Below, piece after piece: positions 6,138 through 6,223 of a stretch of 6,223 bases of DNA. Below the pieces are notes generated by a model. The model made no database searches and was not told the DNA's origin. It was given only the letters and a program-made list of their open reading frames with translations. The DNA comes from Myxococcales bacterium. Its GTDB lineage: Bacteria; Myxococcota; Myxococcia; Myxococcales; Anaeromyxobacteraceae. The translations under genes were made by a program, and so were the position numbers. The stretch covers positions 1 through 6,223 of the forward strand of contig JAJYAW010000180.1 in NCBI GenBank assembly GCA_021779335.1, in the 5' to 3' direction. Every line of letters starts with the position of its first letter. The first letter of the stretch is position 1.

Positions 6138-6176
6138 AGGGAGGACCCGTGGCGGCGTCGGCACCGGGCCGTCGGG

Positions 6177-6223
6177 CTAGGCGCCGCTCCCCTCGGAGGC
6201 CGCGGCCGGCGCCTCGGAGGCGG
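6177..6223 (-). CDS. Possible C-terminal tail of a minus-strand gene (partial)
   Basis: Reading the minus strand from the window edge gives ASEAPAAASEGSGA followed by TAG at 6179-6177. This Ala/Glu/Ser/Pro-rich tail is the kind of low-complexity ending often seen in GC-rich bacteria, and a hairpin lies about 40 nt downstream. The peptide contains a near-repeat of seven residues, matched in DNA by the 10-bp direct repeat CCTCGGAGGC at 6191-6200 and 6212-6221. Fourteen codons are too few to identify a product or to be sure the frame is used. Confidence 0.3.
   Translation of the reverse strand, partial: ASEAPAAASEGSGA

Overview
The window is about 6.2 kb of very GC-rich bacterial DNA. Third codon positions are almost all G or C, several wrong frames stay open for over 1,000 codons, and genes are tightly packed or overlapping. 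The composition and protein style (Ala/Pro/Lys-rich linkers, a large 481-aa clamp-loader delta subunit, a 700-aa methionyl-tRNA synthetase with a C-terminal tRNA-binding domain) suggest a deltaproteobacterial or myxobacterial chromosome, perhaps Anaeromyxobacter-like. That assignment is inferred from style and not from a database match.

The left two thirds (1-4632) is a plus-strand housekeeping operon. It contains the 3' end of holB (clamp-loader delta'), holA (clamp-loader delta), metG (methionyl-tRNA synthetase) and tatD (metal-dependent deoxyribonuclease). The junctions are an 11-nt overlap (holB/holA), a 4-nt ATGA overlap (holA/metG) and a 6-nt gap (metG/tatD). No room exists for internal promoters at these junctions, so the genes are almost certainly co-transcribed and partly translationally coupled. 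The tmk-holB...metG-tatD neighbourhood is common in bacteria; having holA directly beside holB is less usual.

Between 4633 and 4831 lies a non-coding convergent spacer packed with inverted repeats. One hairpin starts 4 nt after the tatD stop, and one lies 7 nt past the stop of the opposing gene. They probably end transcription from both sides.

The right third is a minus-strand pair, transcribed from 6033 down to 4832: a HAD-superfamily subfamily IB phosphatase-like protein followed by a GNAT N-acetyltransferase. The reading frames overlap by 22 nt, and the acetyltransferase ribosome-binding site lies inside the phosphatase gene. Upstream of the pair, 6034-6176 holds a strong inverted repeat and no convincing gene. 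The last 47 nt may be the C-terminal tail of another minus-strand gene.

I see no mobile element, CRISPR array, tRNA, rRNA or toxin/defence module, and nothing that convincingly forms an undescribed system. The most distinctive points are the roughly 115-residue insertion inside HolA next to its predicted beta-clamp contact, the extra CXXC pair in the MetRS zinc region, and the hairpin cluster in the convergent spacer.
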